Shown piece by piece: positions 25,101-33,725 of a stretch of DNA of 64,000 nt; position 1 is the stretch's first letter, and every line of letters starts with the position of its first letter. Position numbers and translations under genes: made by a program. This DNA is from WJMT01 sp964599635. GTDB taxonomy: Bacteria; Acidobacteriota; Aminicenantia; Aminicenantales; Aminicenantaceae. Below the pieces are notes generated by a model. That model did no database searches and had not been told where the DNA came from. It worked only from the letters and a program-made list of their open reading frames with translations. Location of the stretch: positions 62,001 through 126,000 of the forward strand of contig CAZRGM010000015.1 in assembly GCA_964599635.1 (NCBI GenBank), given 5' to 3'.

Positions 25101-26654
25101 TTAATGCCTGTTTTCCAAAAACTGGTTCCATAGATCGCGTCTTATATGAATGGAGAGAAGCACTTCATGCCTGAGTCCGTAAAATTCTGATTGATACTGG
25201 TCTTGGATCAAAGGAACCAGTTTTTGAGATTGTTCTACTGAACTGATGAGAACCGGAGTGCCTTGAATTTTTCCAGCTTTTTCAGTTTCAGTCCAGTATC
25301 CCACTTTTTCGAATCCGCGAAGATACCAGGGAAGGGGCCATATTTGATGAGGATCTGCGATGACTTTGATCAGCATGTGGTTGTGTTCTGGATGCACCTC
25401 ACTGATATCATTTATTCTTTGAATTAAATTCAAAAAATCCGTGCCCGTTTGGGCATAAACATAGGGATTTCGAGGGTCTGCATAATATTTAAAGTTGGCT
25501 CTCCAGCTCTGCCAACCCAGATGAGACAGTCCCATGACAATGAGAAAAAAGACGGCAGATTTTAGCCATAGTTTTTGGCATGAGTCAATAAAAGAATAGA
25601 TCCCAAATCCAGCCAGGATGAGCATCCCTCCATAAAAAGGAATGATATTCCATGGACTTTTGTAAGGAATGATAGAAAAAATAAGAGCAGAGATGAGTGT
25701 GTAGAAAAAAATAAAACGGATAAAAGCCAAATCTGTTTGCATTTTTTCTTTCTTGAGGAAGGCATAAAAGCTTCCTAAGAGGGCTGAAATCACAATCAGA
25801 GCTTCACTCCATACGGGCCCTGTGCCGTATTTGGAAAACAGGAGCATTTTGAGATAATAATACCAGGGATGAGCGTGGGCTCCCGCATCACCTGCACGCT
25901 TGAAATAAATCCCTAAAAAACAGAGGGAATCCCACAAGCCTTTCATGTTGTGAAAGAAGGAGGAGTAAAGAAGCAGCCAGATGAATAAAGCCGCTCCCAA
26001 GAAATAAAGCAGATTGGGAAGGCAAAATGTTTGAAACAGGTGTTTGTTTTGGCTGTCTGAAAGGGAAAAAATCTTAAGGATAATGAGAGAACCGAATAGA
26101 GAACCAAAGATGATAAGGGAGGTTTCCTTGGTGGCGAACATAAAACCAGCCATTAAACCTGAGGTTATAACCCAGATCGGCTTATTTTTTTTAAAACTTA
26201 GCCAGAGGGAGGTTATGAATCCGAAGGTAAAAAAAGCTAACAGCATTTCCTGAATATAGAACCGGCTGAAAAAAACCATTACAGGAGACAGACTTATAAA
26301 AAGGGCTGAAAACAAAATTGATTTTGAATGGAGTGAATTTTTAAGAAAAAGAAGAAAAAAAATGAGGCCTGCTCCAAATAATGCGGGGTTCAGTCTAAGG
26401 ATAATCTCAGTCAGTTCTGAAAAGTCTTTTCCTGATAGAATCCAGGCGAAAGGGAGAGATAAATAATAAAGAGAAGGGCCATGGTGGTCGAACCGGTCGT
26501 AGGTATATTCTCCCTTTTCTAGAAGATTTCCAAATTTGACAGCTTGATTTGCCTCGTCATGGTGCATGGGACGCAGGTCAAGCTGAGAGAGGCGGAAGAA
26601 TAGGGCAAGACATGTTATAGCTATAAACAGGCCGGCAAAGGCTTTTTTATTCAT
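25101..26654 (-). CDS. Agl23-like (TIGR03663-type) membrane glycosyltransferase
   Basis: 517 residues with about ten hydrophobic segments. The first periplasmic loop carries RPMHHDEANQAVKFGNLLEK and YTYDRFDHHGPSLYYL, the acidic HHDE motif of GT39/PMT-type enzymes that use polyprenyl-phosphate sugars. This is the pattern of the flippase activity-associated Agl23 family. It overlaps the next gene (26651) by 4 bp and is followed by a GT2 enzyme that could make its donor. The acceptor is unknown. Confidence 0.8.
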   Translation of the reverse strand: MNKKAFAGLFIAITCLALFFRLSQLDLRPMHHDEANQAVKFGNLLEKGEYTYDRFDHHGPSLYYLSLPFAWILSGKDFSELTEIILRLNPALFGAGLIFFLLFLKNSLHSKSILFSALFISLSPVMVFFSRFYIQEMLLAFFTFGFITSLWLSFKKNKPIWVITSGLMAGFMFATKETSLIIFGSLFGSLIILKIFSLSDSQNKHLFQTFCLPNLLYFLGAALFIWLLLYSSFFHNMKGLWDSLCFLGIYFKRAGDAGAHAHPWYYYLKMLLFSKYGTGPVWSEALIVISALLGSFYAFLKKEKMQTDLAFIRFIFFYTLISALIFSIIPYKSPWNIIPFYGGMLILAGFGIYSFIDSCQKLWLKSAVFFLIVMGLSHLGWQSWRANFKYYADPRNPYVYAQTGTDFLNLIQRINDISEVHPEHNHMLIKVIADPHQIWPLPWYLRGFEKVGYWTETEKAGKIQGTPVLISSVEQSQKLVPLIQDQYQSEFYGLRHEVLLSIHIRRDLWNQFLENRH

Positions 26655-27349
26655 TTCACCTCAGTGCCGTAAACCTCCACTTCGACATAATGATTCATAT
26701 CGTTCGATGTGTTTCCTCGGCTGTAGAGACGAATGGTGCGAGCCAGAACACCTCTTGGATCAATCAGCTTGCCTTCATTGGTCTCTATGTATTCCTTGTC
26801 TCTTCCTAGACCCAATCCAGAAGAGTTGTCATGGTCGTTGTTAAATACGGTTTTGATATCTGAAATAAAATCAGGGTCTTCACTTACCTGCACCACCACG
26901 TCTCTGTACACTCGAGCCTGGCTGTGATAATGCCACACCAGGATGGCATGGATATGGAATGAGTCGCCGAGATCTATCTGAACATACTGAAGTCCTGGAC
27001 CAAGTTCTACATAACAACCCGCTTCTCCTGATTTTTCTCCATCAGTCACATATTCTATTTCTCCAATAATGGGCATCATGTCGCTGGAAATCACCGGTTT
27101 TTCTAGAGAAAGGAGTTTGGTTCCTTTGGGAACATAGAAAGGTCCTCTCATTTTCCCGGTTATTTTTTCCAGGTTGGGAGTTCGGATATTTCTTGGGGTC
27201 CCCACAAACATGGGTTTGGGAAGTTCCAATTTTAAGAGTTCTTTTTCATCTTCCCTTTGTTTTTCCTGACTGAATAATCCCATTGTTCCGGAAAGGAACA
27301 CACATAAAAACCCTATGAATATAAATAAACCCATTTTTTTTATATACAT
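26651..27349 (-). CDS. Secreted discoidin-like hypothetical protein
   Basis: 232 residues with a signal peptide (LFIFIGFLCVFLSGTMGL). The C-terminal half looks like a galactose-binding/discoidin beta-sandwich: QYVQIDLGDSFHIHAILVWH, then TIRLYSRGNTSNDMNHYVEV. No enzyme motif. It overlaps the start of the Agl23-like gene by 4 bp (ATGA), so it heads that three-gene operon. It may bind carbohydrate at the cell surface; this is inference from the fold. Confidence 0.65.
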   Translation of the reverse strand: MYIKKMGLFIFIGFLCVFLSGTMGLFSQEKQREDEKELLKLELPKPMFVGTPRNIRTPNLEKITGKMRGPFYVPKGTKLLSLEKPVISSDMMPIIGEIEYVTDGEKSGEAGCYVELGPGLQYVQIDLGDSFHIHAILVWHYHSQARVYRDVVVQVSEDPDFISDIKTVFNNDHDNSSGLGLGRDKEYIETNEGKLIDPRGVLARTIRLYSRGNTSNDMNHYVEVEVYGTEVK

Positions 27350-27365
27350 GAGAAATCTCCTTTTT

Positions 27366-27517
27366 TAACATGACCTATTCATAAAAAATTGATGACGATT
27401 TCATTATTATTTTCATTTAAGCGAAATGCAAGACTTTTTCAAGAACAATGATCTGAATATTTTTATTGTTATGATTTTAATTTGGGTTGCCATTTTTTTT
27501 ATGGATCATCCATGTTA
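27366..27517. repeat. TAACCTG-family element between apbE and the discoidin-like gene
   Basis: 152 bp. The left end is TAACATGACCTATTCATAAA; the right end read on the minus strand is TAACATGGATGATCCATAAA, so the first seven bases match exactly. The TAA of the right terminus is the stop codon of apbE (27515-27517). The interior is AT-rich with GATGACG and GTTGCCA flanks, similar to the GGCGATG interior flanks in other copies. Confidence 0.7.
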
Positions 27518-28411
27518 CAGACTATTTTGATTAAAAGTTTGACACTGTCCGTTATTCAGCACCACCATTGCCCAGGTTTTTTTATTTTTACGGCAGAATT
27601 TCTCCACCTCTGAGGTTCTCATCACCACAAAAGCAGTGGATAGGGCATCGGCTGTAGCTGCTGAAGGATGAGAAACCCAGGAAGCTTTATGACCTGTGGC
27701 AGGGAGTCCGGTTCTGGGATCCATGATGTGTTCCCCTTTGATTTCCTTCCCGGAACCGCTGACGGCACGGTTTTTCACCACAATTTTTCTGGGAGCTGAA
27801 TGACAGTTCCAATCACTGGCTACTCCTATATCCCATCCTTTTCTACCAGGGGGATTTCCAAAAGCCAAAGCCGTGCTGGTTCCTCCGTGGAGCAGGGCTT
27901 TAGGAATATCCCAATCAACGAGTAAGTTTAAAGCTTTGTCAAGCGCAAAACCTTTCCCGATCCCTCCCAGGTCAACCAGGGGGCTTTTTGATTTAGACAG
28001 AGGCCATTCTTTATTAACCGTCACGATGAATCTTCCTGAGGAGCTGGAAAGTTTAAGAGGCGTTTCAATGGATGATGGTATTTTTTGGTTTTCCAGGTGA
28101 GAAGCGTAATGAATGGCAAAAGCTCCTCGGGTCTCATTCTGGATGGCTAAGGCTTTTTCCAGACATTCAAAAGCCTCAATCCCGACTGCACAGGACTGTC
28201 CGGATTTGAGGTTGTTTATCTGCCCGATATCGCTCCCTGGATTAAACCGGGTGAGAAGCTTCTCTATTCTGTCAATCTCAGCAAAAACGGCTTGTGAAGC
28301 CTGCTGGGCATAGATTGGATCTACGTCAATCAAAATGATTTCAAATAAAGTTCCCATAGCCTGATGAGAATAATGAAGCATGGATTCATTTTTGACTTGT
28401 TTTCTTTTCAT
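27515..28411 (-). CDS. apbE: FAD:protein FMN transferase (ApbE family)
   Basis: 298 residues. Motifs are VDLGGIGKGFALDKA, the GGTSTALAFG strand, HIMDPRTGLP and SATADALSTAFVVM, all characteristic of ApbE, which links FMN to Ser/Thr of redox proteins such as NqrB/C and RnfG subunits. No clear signal peptide at the annotated start. It overlaps the upstream small membrane gene by 26 bp and is the last gene of the cytochrome operon. No recognisable flavinylation target is encoded in the window. Its stop codon is the first codon of an inserted repeat. Confidence 0.9.
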   Translation of the reverse strand: MKRKQVKNESMLHYSHQAMGTLFEIILIDVDPIYAQQASQAVFAEIDRIEKLLTRFNPGSDIGQINNLKSGQSCAVGIEAFECLEKALAIQNETRGAFAIHYASHLENQKIPSSIETPLKLSSSSGRFIVTVNKEWPLSKSKSPLVDLGGIGKGFALDKALNLLVDWDIPKALLHGGTSTALAFGNPPGRKGWDIGVASDWNCHSAPRKIVVKNRAVSGSGKEIKGEHIMDPRTGLPATGHKASWVSHPSAATADALSTAFVVMRTSEVEKFCRKNKKTWAMVVLNNGQCQTFNQNSL

Positions 28412-28955
28412 TTTTTGTGAAGGCTATATAGAGGAAGAGTAGAGAAGTCAAGACAGATACCAGGGCGCTGTATCTGTGGATATCAAACAAGACCACCTGA
28501 GCTTGATAGACAAAGATGGGAACCATCATGCATAAGGATGTTGTGATCAAAGAAAAAGTTGATGCTGTAAAGAGCCAGAAGAGGATGTTTTTAGATTTGA
28601 GCGTAAGTTTGGGGGCATCTTTTTTATGCTTGAAGGTGCAGAAATATCGGGAATAAAAAATTAAGGCCAGACTGAAAAATATTGCGAACAGGCCCCCCAT
28701 AGTTATATGAAGGATAAGAGGAATTCCAAACATCCGATGTAAACTGAGTAAAGAGAAATAGAATCCACTGGCAAATAGATAAAGAAAACAGATTGAAAGG
28801 CCTCCTAGAACGATTTTTTCTGTTTGGGATAAGGTAGAGCTAAATTGTTTGAAAAAGGTTGGTTTGATGCTATCTTCTCTTTTTTGTTTTCTGTAAATGG
28901 TCCAGATAAGGATGGTCAAGACAAAAAAAGAGATTGAGCTTATGATTGAGAACAT
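28386..28955 (-). CDS. Four-helix membrane protein, possible b-type cytochrome
   Basis: 189 residues with four or five transmembrane helices. Histidines lie in or near membrane segments (LHRMFGIPLILHITMGG and LFDIHRYSALVSV), spaced as for a haem-b four-helix bundle. The annotation is structural inference; no catalytic signature is present. It lies 5 bp downstream of the heptahaem cytochrome gene and overlaps apbE, so it likely acts as membrane electron carrier or anchor for that cytochrome. Confidence 0.6.
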   Translation of the reverse strand: MFSIISSISFFVLTILIWTIYRKQKREDSIKPTFFKQFSSTLSQTEKIVLGGLSICFLYLFASGFYFSLLSLHRMFGIPLILHITMGGLFAIFFSLALIFYSRYFCTFKHKKDAPKLTLKSKNILFWLFTASTFSLITTSLCMMVPIFVYQAQVVLFDIHRYSALVSVLTSLLFLYIAFTKNEKKTSQK

Positions 28956-28960
28956 ATCAG

Positions 28961-31297
28961 TTATTTCCTTTTTTCAATCAAACCCGTGAAGAAACCCACA
29001 ATTTTGGTCAGAACAATGAGAATAATAAGCGCGATCAAAAAAGCTGTGATAAGAAGAATGCCTTTGAGAAGAGGGCGGGCATAAAAGGAAAAACCAAATA
29101 TTTTTTGGTAGATCCAGTCCATCTCCATAAAAGAAAGAGCGGAACGCTGAGCATGATGTTTTGTTTTTAATGGTCCTGTCCCTGATATTTTTGCGAAATA
29201 AAATTTTGAGTTTAAAGAATGGCAGTCTGAACAGCCGTTTATGCCGAGAGACTGCTGCAGGGGCCTTACGGGATGAGCCAAAGGCCATAAAACTGGTTCG
29301 GCAGCGGGGTGTTTTAAAGCTTCCAAGCTTCCTTTTTGGTTCAAACGAAACACCCTGCCATTGGAGACATAAACAATGTCTTTAATGATTCCAGGATTTT
29401 CGGGAAGTTCAGATTTAGCAAGAGATTCAAGAATTTTTTTAACCTGCTCTTCAGTAAAAATTTCAGAATAGCCACTTGTTTGGATAATGACATTCAGGTT
29501 GAAATCTGAAATCAGATTTTTCATCTCATTTTCTTGAAGCCAGCATAATTTTGGAAAAATTTGGTGTTCCCTGTTCCACTCTTTTTTTTCAAGAAATCCG
29601 TTGGTGACCTGGTACACCTTGTTTTTATAAACGAGAGCCGGTTCTCCAGGACGCTTACTAATGCTTTTGAGTGCTTCCAAGATGTCCTGAATCCTGTATT
29701 CTAAATCCCTATCCATTGTTTCAGATTCGCTATCAAAATCAGGGATTAAAGGATTTATGGAATTATTTTTTTTCAAGGCCCAGAATATTTTTATTTCAGG
29801 ACTTTCTTTGGAATACTCAGAAGCATCCAATCCTCCATCAACGTTACATTCATAGATCTTTCCAGAAGAGATAAAAACTGGAGTCTCATCAAGTTGGGGA
29901 ATACTGGCCAGTGCGGACAAAATTTCAGCAGCCTCTGATTCTGGATGGAGTCGGGAGCCAGCTGCTTTTTTAACTGAAGAGGGTTTCAGGGGTTTGATTT
30001 TATTTTCCTGCACAATGCCCCAGAAGGAGGGCCAGATAAGGCGGTGAGGGGTTAGTTTGCCGTTGGAGTCTCTTTGATAGACAGGTTCTTGGATAATAGG
30101 ATAATCCAAGTCCCAGCGGGCTATTCCAGATATTTCAAGACGATTAGCTCGAGAAGTCTTCACTTGGGTCAAGCCGTTTTTAGGAAGAGACCCGGAGTGG
30201 CATGCGGTACAGGAAAGTTTTTCTAAATGAACAGGAGGGATTGTCTTGTGAGTGGGATAAGGAGCTCCCAAAAGGCCGACATTTGTGTTTTCTTGCTTGG
30301 ATCCATTTTCTCTGAGATGACAGCCTCGGCATGTGAAATCTGAGGCAGTGGGCATTCCATATTGAGCTGATTCTCCTTCATAACCTCTAATCATTGTATG
30401 AGTTATATCGTTTCTGTGGCAGTCGACACACGTCAAGCCTTTGGAGGTGTGGACGTCATTTTCTGCTAGAAATTGTTTTTGTGAGGCCGGGGACACAGAA
30501 TGACAAGCCAGACAGCGTTCGTCATCAGGCTTGTAATTGATGTCAAAAAACACTTCGTGTTTGCTGTTGAATTGGCTCTGATCATATCGAACGTATGGAA
30601 CCACGGCATATTCAGTGTCATCAGGATTGGGCCCGTCATAGAGATCCCAGGTTCCGGGAAGTCGGGAAGCCATCCCCCCAACTTCCCCAATACCAGAAGA
30701 AGCTGTGGAAGCCCACCGGAAATTCTCCCGGAGTATTTGAAAAGCCCATTCACTGTGGTTCTGTTTTCTGGAGTTGTCGTGGCAGGCCATGCAGTTGATG
30801 TCCAGGGTTCCAGATACATTCCATCTTGAAAGGGGGCTTCTTTCATTGATTTTTGGCTCTGAAATTCCTCCTCCGGTCATATGTGTTCCAAAGAGAAGAG
30901 TGAATTCCCAAAAAGTCAAGCCGAGTTCTTCTGGATGGTAAACCCCCTTCCAATCCCGGTAAGAAACAGGGATCACGGTTCCTGTCTCCATATCGACCCA
31001 GACCCATGGTTCTCCTGGCCGGCCGTCCTGGTCGGAAGTGAGAGCATTGAAATGGAGTCCCTGCTGGATTTGATTGTAGTCATGGCAGGGTGCACATGTG
31101 TATTTGTTGGAGTATGGGAAAGGATAGAATTCTGTGGGGATAATTTTCTGGTCAAATTCGTCTTTCAAGGGAATATTGTGAACAGGGACCGTTCTGTGCC
31201 CATCCCAAATGACTTTCTTTTCCTGTTGAGTGGAGGGATAGGAAGTGTGGAATAAAAGGAGGAGTAAAAAGAAAGTGTAGGCTAAATATCTGTTCAT
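28961..31297 (-). CDS. Seven-haem cytochrome c with C-terminal membrane anchor
   Basis: 778 residues, signal peptide at the N-terminus and one transmembrane helix near residues 735-765. Seven CxxCH haem sites: CAPCH 68, CMACH 169, CLACH 262, CVDCH 290, CRGCH 323, CTACH 363 and CSDCH 689. Between the sixth and seventh site is a haem-free stretch with three repeats of about 80 residues (anchored at W426, W506, W586, W671). The start overlaps the stop of the Gfo/Idh gene (31294) by 4 bp, so oxidoreductase and cytochrome are translationally coupled. Physiological donor and acceptor are unknown. Confidence 0.85.
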   Translation of the reverse strand: MNRYLAYTFFLLLLLFHTSYPSTQQEKKVIWDGHRTVPVHNIPLKDEFDQKIIPTEFYPFPYSNKYTCAPCHDYNQIQQGLHFNALTSDQDGRPGEPWVWVDMETGTVIPVSYRDWKGVYHPEELGLTFWEFTLLFGTHMTGGGISEPKINERSPLSRWNVSGTLDINCMACHDNSRKQNHSEWAFQILRENFRWASTASSGIGEVGGMASRLPGTWDLYDGPNPDDTEYAVVPYVRYDQSQFNSKHEVFFDINYKPDDERCLACHSVSPASQKQFLAENDVHTSKGLTCVDCHRNDITHTMIRGYEGESAQYGMPTASDFTCRGCHLRENGSKQENTNVGLLGAPYPTHKTIPPVHLEKLSCTACHSGSLPKNGLTQVKTSRANRLEISGIARWDLDYPIIQEPVYQRDSNGKLTPHRLIWPSFWGIVQENKIKPLKPSSVKKAAGSRLHPESEAAEILSALASIPQLDETPVFISSGKIYECNVDGGLDASEYSKESPEIKIFWALKKNNSINPLIPDFDSESETMDRDLEYRIQDILEALKSISKRPGEPALVYKNKVYQVTNGFLEKKEWNREHQIFPKLCWLQENEMKNLISDFNLNVIIQTSGYSEIFTEEQVKKILESLAKSELPENPGIIKDIVYVSNGRVFRLNQKGSLEALKHPAAEPVLWPLAHPVRPLQQSLGINGCSDCHSLNSKFYFAKISGTGPLKTKHHAQRSALSFMEMDWIYQKIFGFSFYARPLLKGILLITAFLIALIILIVLTKIVGFFTGLIEKRK

Positions 31298-32706
31298 GCT
31301 TTAAACTGTTCTTTACGAAATTTTATTTGCAAAGGAGATTCAACAGCTTTATTTGTGGTTAAGACGGCTACGGCAGATTCGAATCCTACTTCTCCAGGGC
31401 AGGTTAAAGGAATTCCATCTTTTATGGCACTAAAAAAGTTTTCCAGATGGGGTTGGTGAGGAGGTTTGGCCAGTTCAACCGGTAGGGGCCACCTGCCGGC
31501 TTCCTGCGTCACCCTCACATCCAGAAAAACATTGGTTGTATCCACTTCCTGCATAGGAGGAGTTTCTGATTCTAACAATCCTTCTTTGACTAAGGAATCC
31601 CATTCAGGAGCATGAGCTTCTCTCATGGCCCAGTTACCAACTTCCGGGACTTCTGAAATCACTATAGTCCCGTTATCCCCCATGAACGCTTCATAAAAAC
31701 TTCCATATTTGGTTGTTGTTTGAACTTGGTAGAGAGCTCGGCTCATTCCGTGGGGTGTATTGAATTCATATATGGCCATGACATTATCATACCACTCTCT
31801 TTTTTCGTAATAATCTGTCCCTCCGCAGGCAGTCACGGTTGTGGGGTTAGAGCCAAAAACCCACGAAAAAAGATCTATCTGATGGGAGCCGAGATCCACG
31901 ATGGGTCCTCCCCCGTATTTTTTGAACCACCGCCAGTTCCTAAATTCTGTCATTGATCGATAACCATATTTTTCTAATTTTTCTGGAGACAGGGTATATT
32001 TTTCAGGCCAGCCCAGCATGTCACTTTTAGCTCTGTTCCATTGGGCATAGGATTGAGAGACCTTTCCCAGCAGTTTTTTTTCATGAATCAGTCGGTCTAT
32101 GGCATGAATATATCTGGGATTGCTGCGGCGCTGATGCCCAATTTGGAGAAGCTTTCCCGTCCTTTTTGATGTTTTAACCATGCTTCTGGCTTTTTCTAAA
32201 GAATTAGACATTTCTTTTTCACAGTAAACATGAAGTCCTGATTCCATACAGGCATTGGCATGTTCCGCATGCATCCAGTCTGGAGTGGCAATGATAACCG
32301 CATCAAGAGTTTTTTCTTTTTCGAGAAGTTCTTTGTAATCTTCATAAACATGGACATTATATCCGTATTTCTGCAGGTAACGGCTGGCATATCTTTGACT
32401 GTATTCCCAGATGTCACAGATAGCCTGGAAATGAATATCTGGAATGCGGAGGCATGACTCAATCAAAACTCTTCCTTGAGTTCCGGTTCCAATCACAGCA
32501 AGATTGATCTTATCTGAGGATTGTCTTGTTGATTTTCTTAGTGCAGAGGTGTTCCCTTTGATCATTTCTGGAGAGAAGGCAGTCCCCATACCGGCTAAGG
32601 CTGTGGATTTCAAAAAGTCCCTTCGGGATAGGGAATGGGTCGGCTTTGATTTGTTTTGGTCAGACATGTTTTTTATCCTTGCATCCAGGGTTTTATACTC
32701 TTTCAA
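31294..32706 (-). CDS. Tat-exported Gfo/Idh/MocA oxidoreductase coupled to cytochrome c
   Basis: 470 residues. Canonical Tat motif SRRDFLK near residue 26, then Rossmann motif AVIGTGTQGRV. The usual EKP signature reads YCEKEMSNS, with Glu in place of Pro. Further family features are GGGPIVDLGSHQIDLFSWVF and the C-terminal EVGFESAVAVL. The gene abuts the TIM-barrel isomerase upstream without a gap and overlaps the heptahaem cytochrome by 4 bp downstream. If electrons leave its NAD(P) cofactor to the cytochrome this would be a periplasmic sugar-oxidising respiratory module; that is inference. Confidence 0.85.
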   Translation of the reverse strand: MKEYKTLDARIKNMSDQNKSKPTHSLSRRDFLKSTALAGMGTAFSPEMIKGNTSALRKSTRQSSDKINLAVIGTGTQGRVLIESCLRIPDIHFQAICDIWEYSQRYASRYLQKYGYNVHVYEDYKELLEKEKTLDAVIIATPDWMHAEHANACMESGLHVYCEKEMSNSLEKARSMVKTSKRTGKLLQIGHQRRSNPRYIHAIDRLIHEKKLLGKVSQSYAQWNRAKSDMLGWPEKYTLSPEKLEKYGYRSMTEFRNWRWFKKYGGGPIVDLGSHQIDLFSWVFGSNPTTVTACGGTDYYEKREWYDNVMAIYEFNTPHGMSRALYQVQTTTKYGSFYEAFMGDNGTIVISEVPEVGNWAMREAHAPEWDSLVKEGLLESETPPMQEVDTTNVFLDVRVTQEAGRWPLPVELAKPPHQPHLENFFSAIKDGIPLTCPGEVGFESAVAVLTTNKAVESPLQIKFRKEQFKA

Positions 32707-33702
32707 TTATGATTCAGTCTTCATGTCTTTGTCAAAAGCAGCCTCAGAAGGGGAAAAATCTAGGCTCTTTACAAATTCGGCGGATTCTTTGGCTCCGAAT
32801 TCCCGGTCCATCCCATTATCTTCCCATTCTACTGATAAAGGACCTCTGTACCCGATATCGTTGAGCTCTCGTATGATTTCTTCAAAGTTGACATCTCCGT
32901 GACCGAGAGACCTGAAGTTCCACCCCCGTCTGAGATCTCCAAAAGGGAGATGAGAGCCCAGGATGCCGGATTTTCCGTCAAGGTTTAAGGCTACGTCTTT
33001 CATATGGACATGATAGATTCGATCGGAAAATTCGCGAATAAAGAGTTTAGGATCCATTCCCTGCCAGAGGAGATGACTGGGATCAAAATTTAATCCCAGC
33101 GTGGGTCTATGATCAAAAACATCAAATAACTTTTGTGTGGTGTAAAAATCAAAAGCAATTTCTGTGGGATGAACTTCTAGGGCAAATTTTATTTTAAAGC
33201 GGTCGAATTCGTCAAAAATAGGAGTCCAAAGCTTTTTGATGTTTTCAAATCCCTGTTTAATCATTTCTTCAGTAGTCTGGGGAAATGAATACCAAAATTT
33301 CCATAGCGGGGAGCCCATAAAACCATTGACCACATAAACTTCCATCTTTTTTGCGACTCGAGCCGTGGTTTTCATCTCTTCAATAGCCCAGTCTCTAAGT
33401 TTTTCAGGGTTTCCCTTCACTTTATCCGGGGCGAATCCGTCAAGACGTTTATCATAAAGATCTCCGACACACTGACCTGCCAGATGAGCTCCGAGAGCCC
33501 AGCACTTGAGTCCGTATTTTTTCAATATCTGTTTTTTCTTCTCTATATAATCAGGATTTTTATCAGCTTTATCCACTTCCATATGATCTCCCCAGCAGGC
33601 AATCTCCAGGCCTTCATAGCCCCAATTTTTTGCTTTTTTGCAGATGTCTTCAAACGGCATGTCTGCCCATTGACCGGTAAAGAGTGTTACTGGTCTTGCC
33701 AT
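32707..33702 (-). CDS. Sugar isomerase/epimerase, xylose-isomerase-like TIM barrel
   Basis: 331 residues, AP-endonuclease-2 fold. Metal-ligand segments in order: FALEVHPTEIAF (Glu), LNFDPSHLLWQG (Asp, His), YHVHMKDV and LSVEWEDNG (Glu). No signal, so cytoplasmic. Related enzymes isomerise, epimerise or eliminate keto-sugars. It sits between two Gfo/Idh genes, 23 bp after the 33726 gene and directly before 31294, consistent with processing of oxidised sugars. Exact reaction unknown. Confidence 0.85.
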   Translation of the reverse strand: MARPVTLFTGQWADMPFEDICKKAKNWGYEGLEIACWGDHMEVDKADKNPDYIEKKKQILKKYGLKCWALGAHLAGQCVGDLYDKRLDGFAPDKVKGNPEKLRDWAIEEMKTTARVAKKMEVYVVNGFMGSPLWKFWYSFPQTTEEMIKQGFENIKKLWTPIFDEFDRFKIKFALEVHPTEIAFDFYTTQKLFDVFDHRPTLGLNFDPSHLLWQGMDPKLFIREFSDRIYHVHMKDVALNLDGKSGILGSHLPFGDLRRGWNFRSLGHGDVNFEEIIRELNDIGYRGPLSVEWEDNGMDREFGAKESAEFVKSLDFSPSEAAFDKDMKTES

Positions 33703-33725
33703 TTTATCCTCCTTTTAAAAGGTTT

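Noticed and set aside
30881..31255. 124-residue plus-strand ORF antisense to the cytochrome gene
   Set aside because: Lies fully within the haem-binding coding region on the other strand; no start signal.
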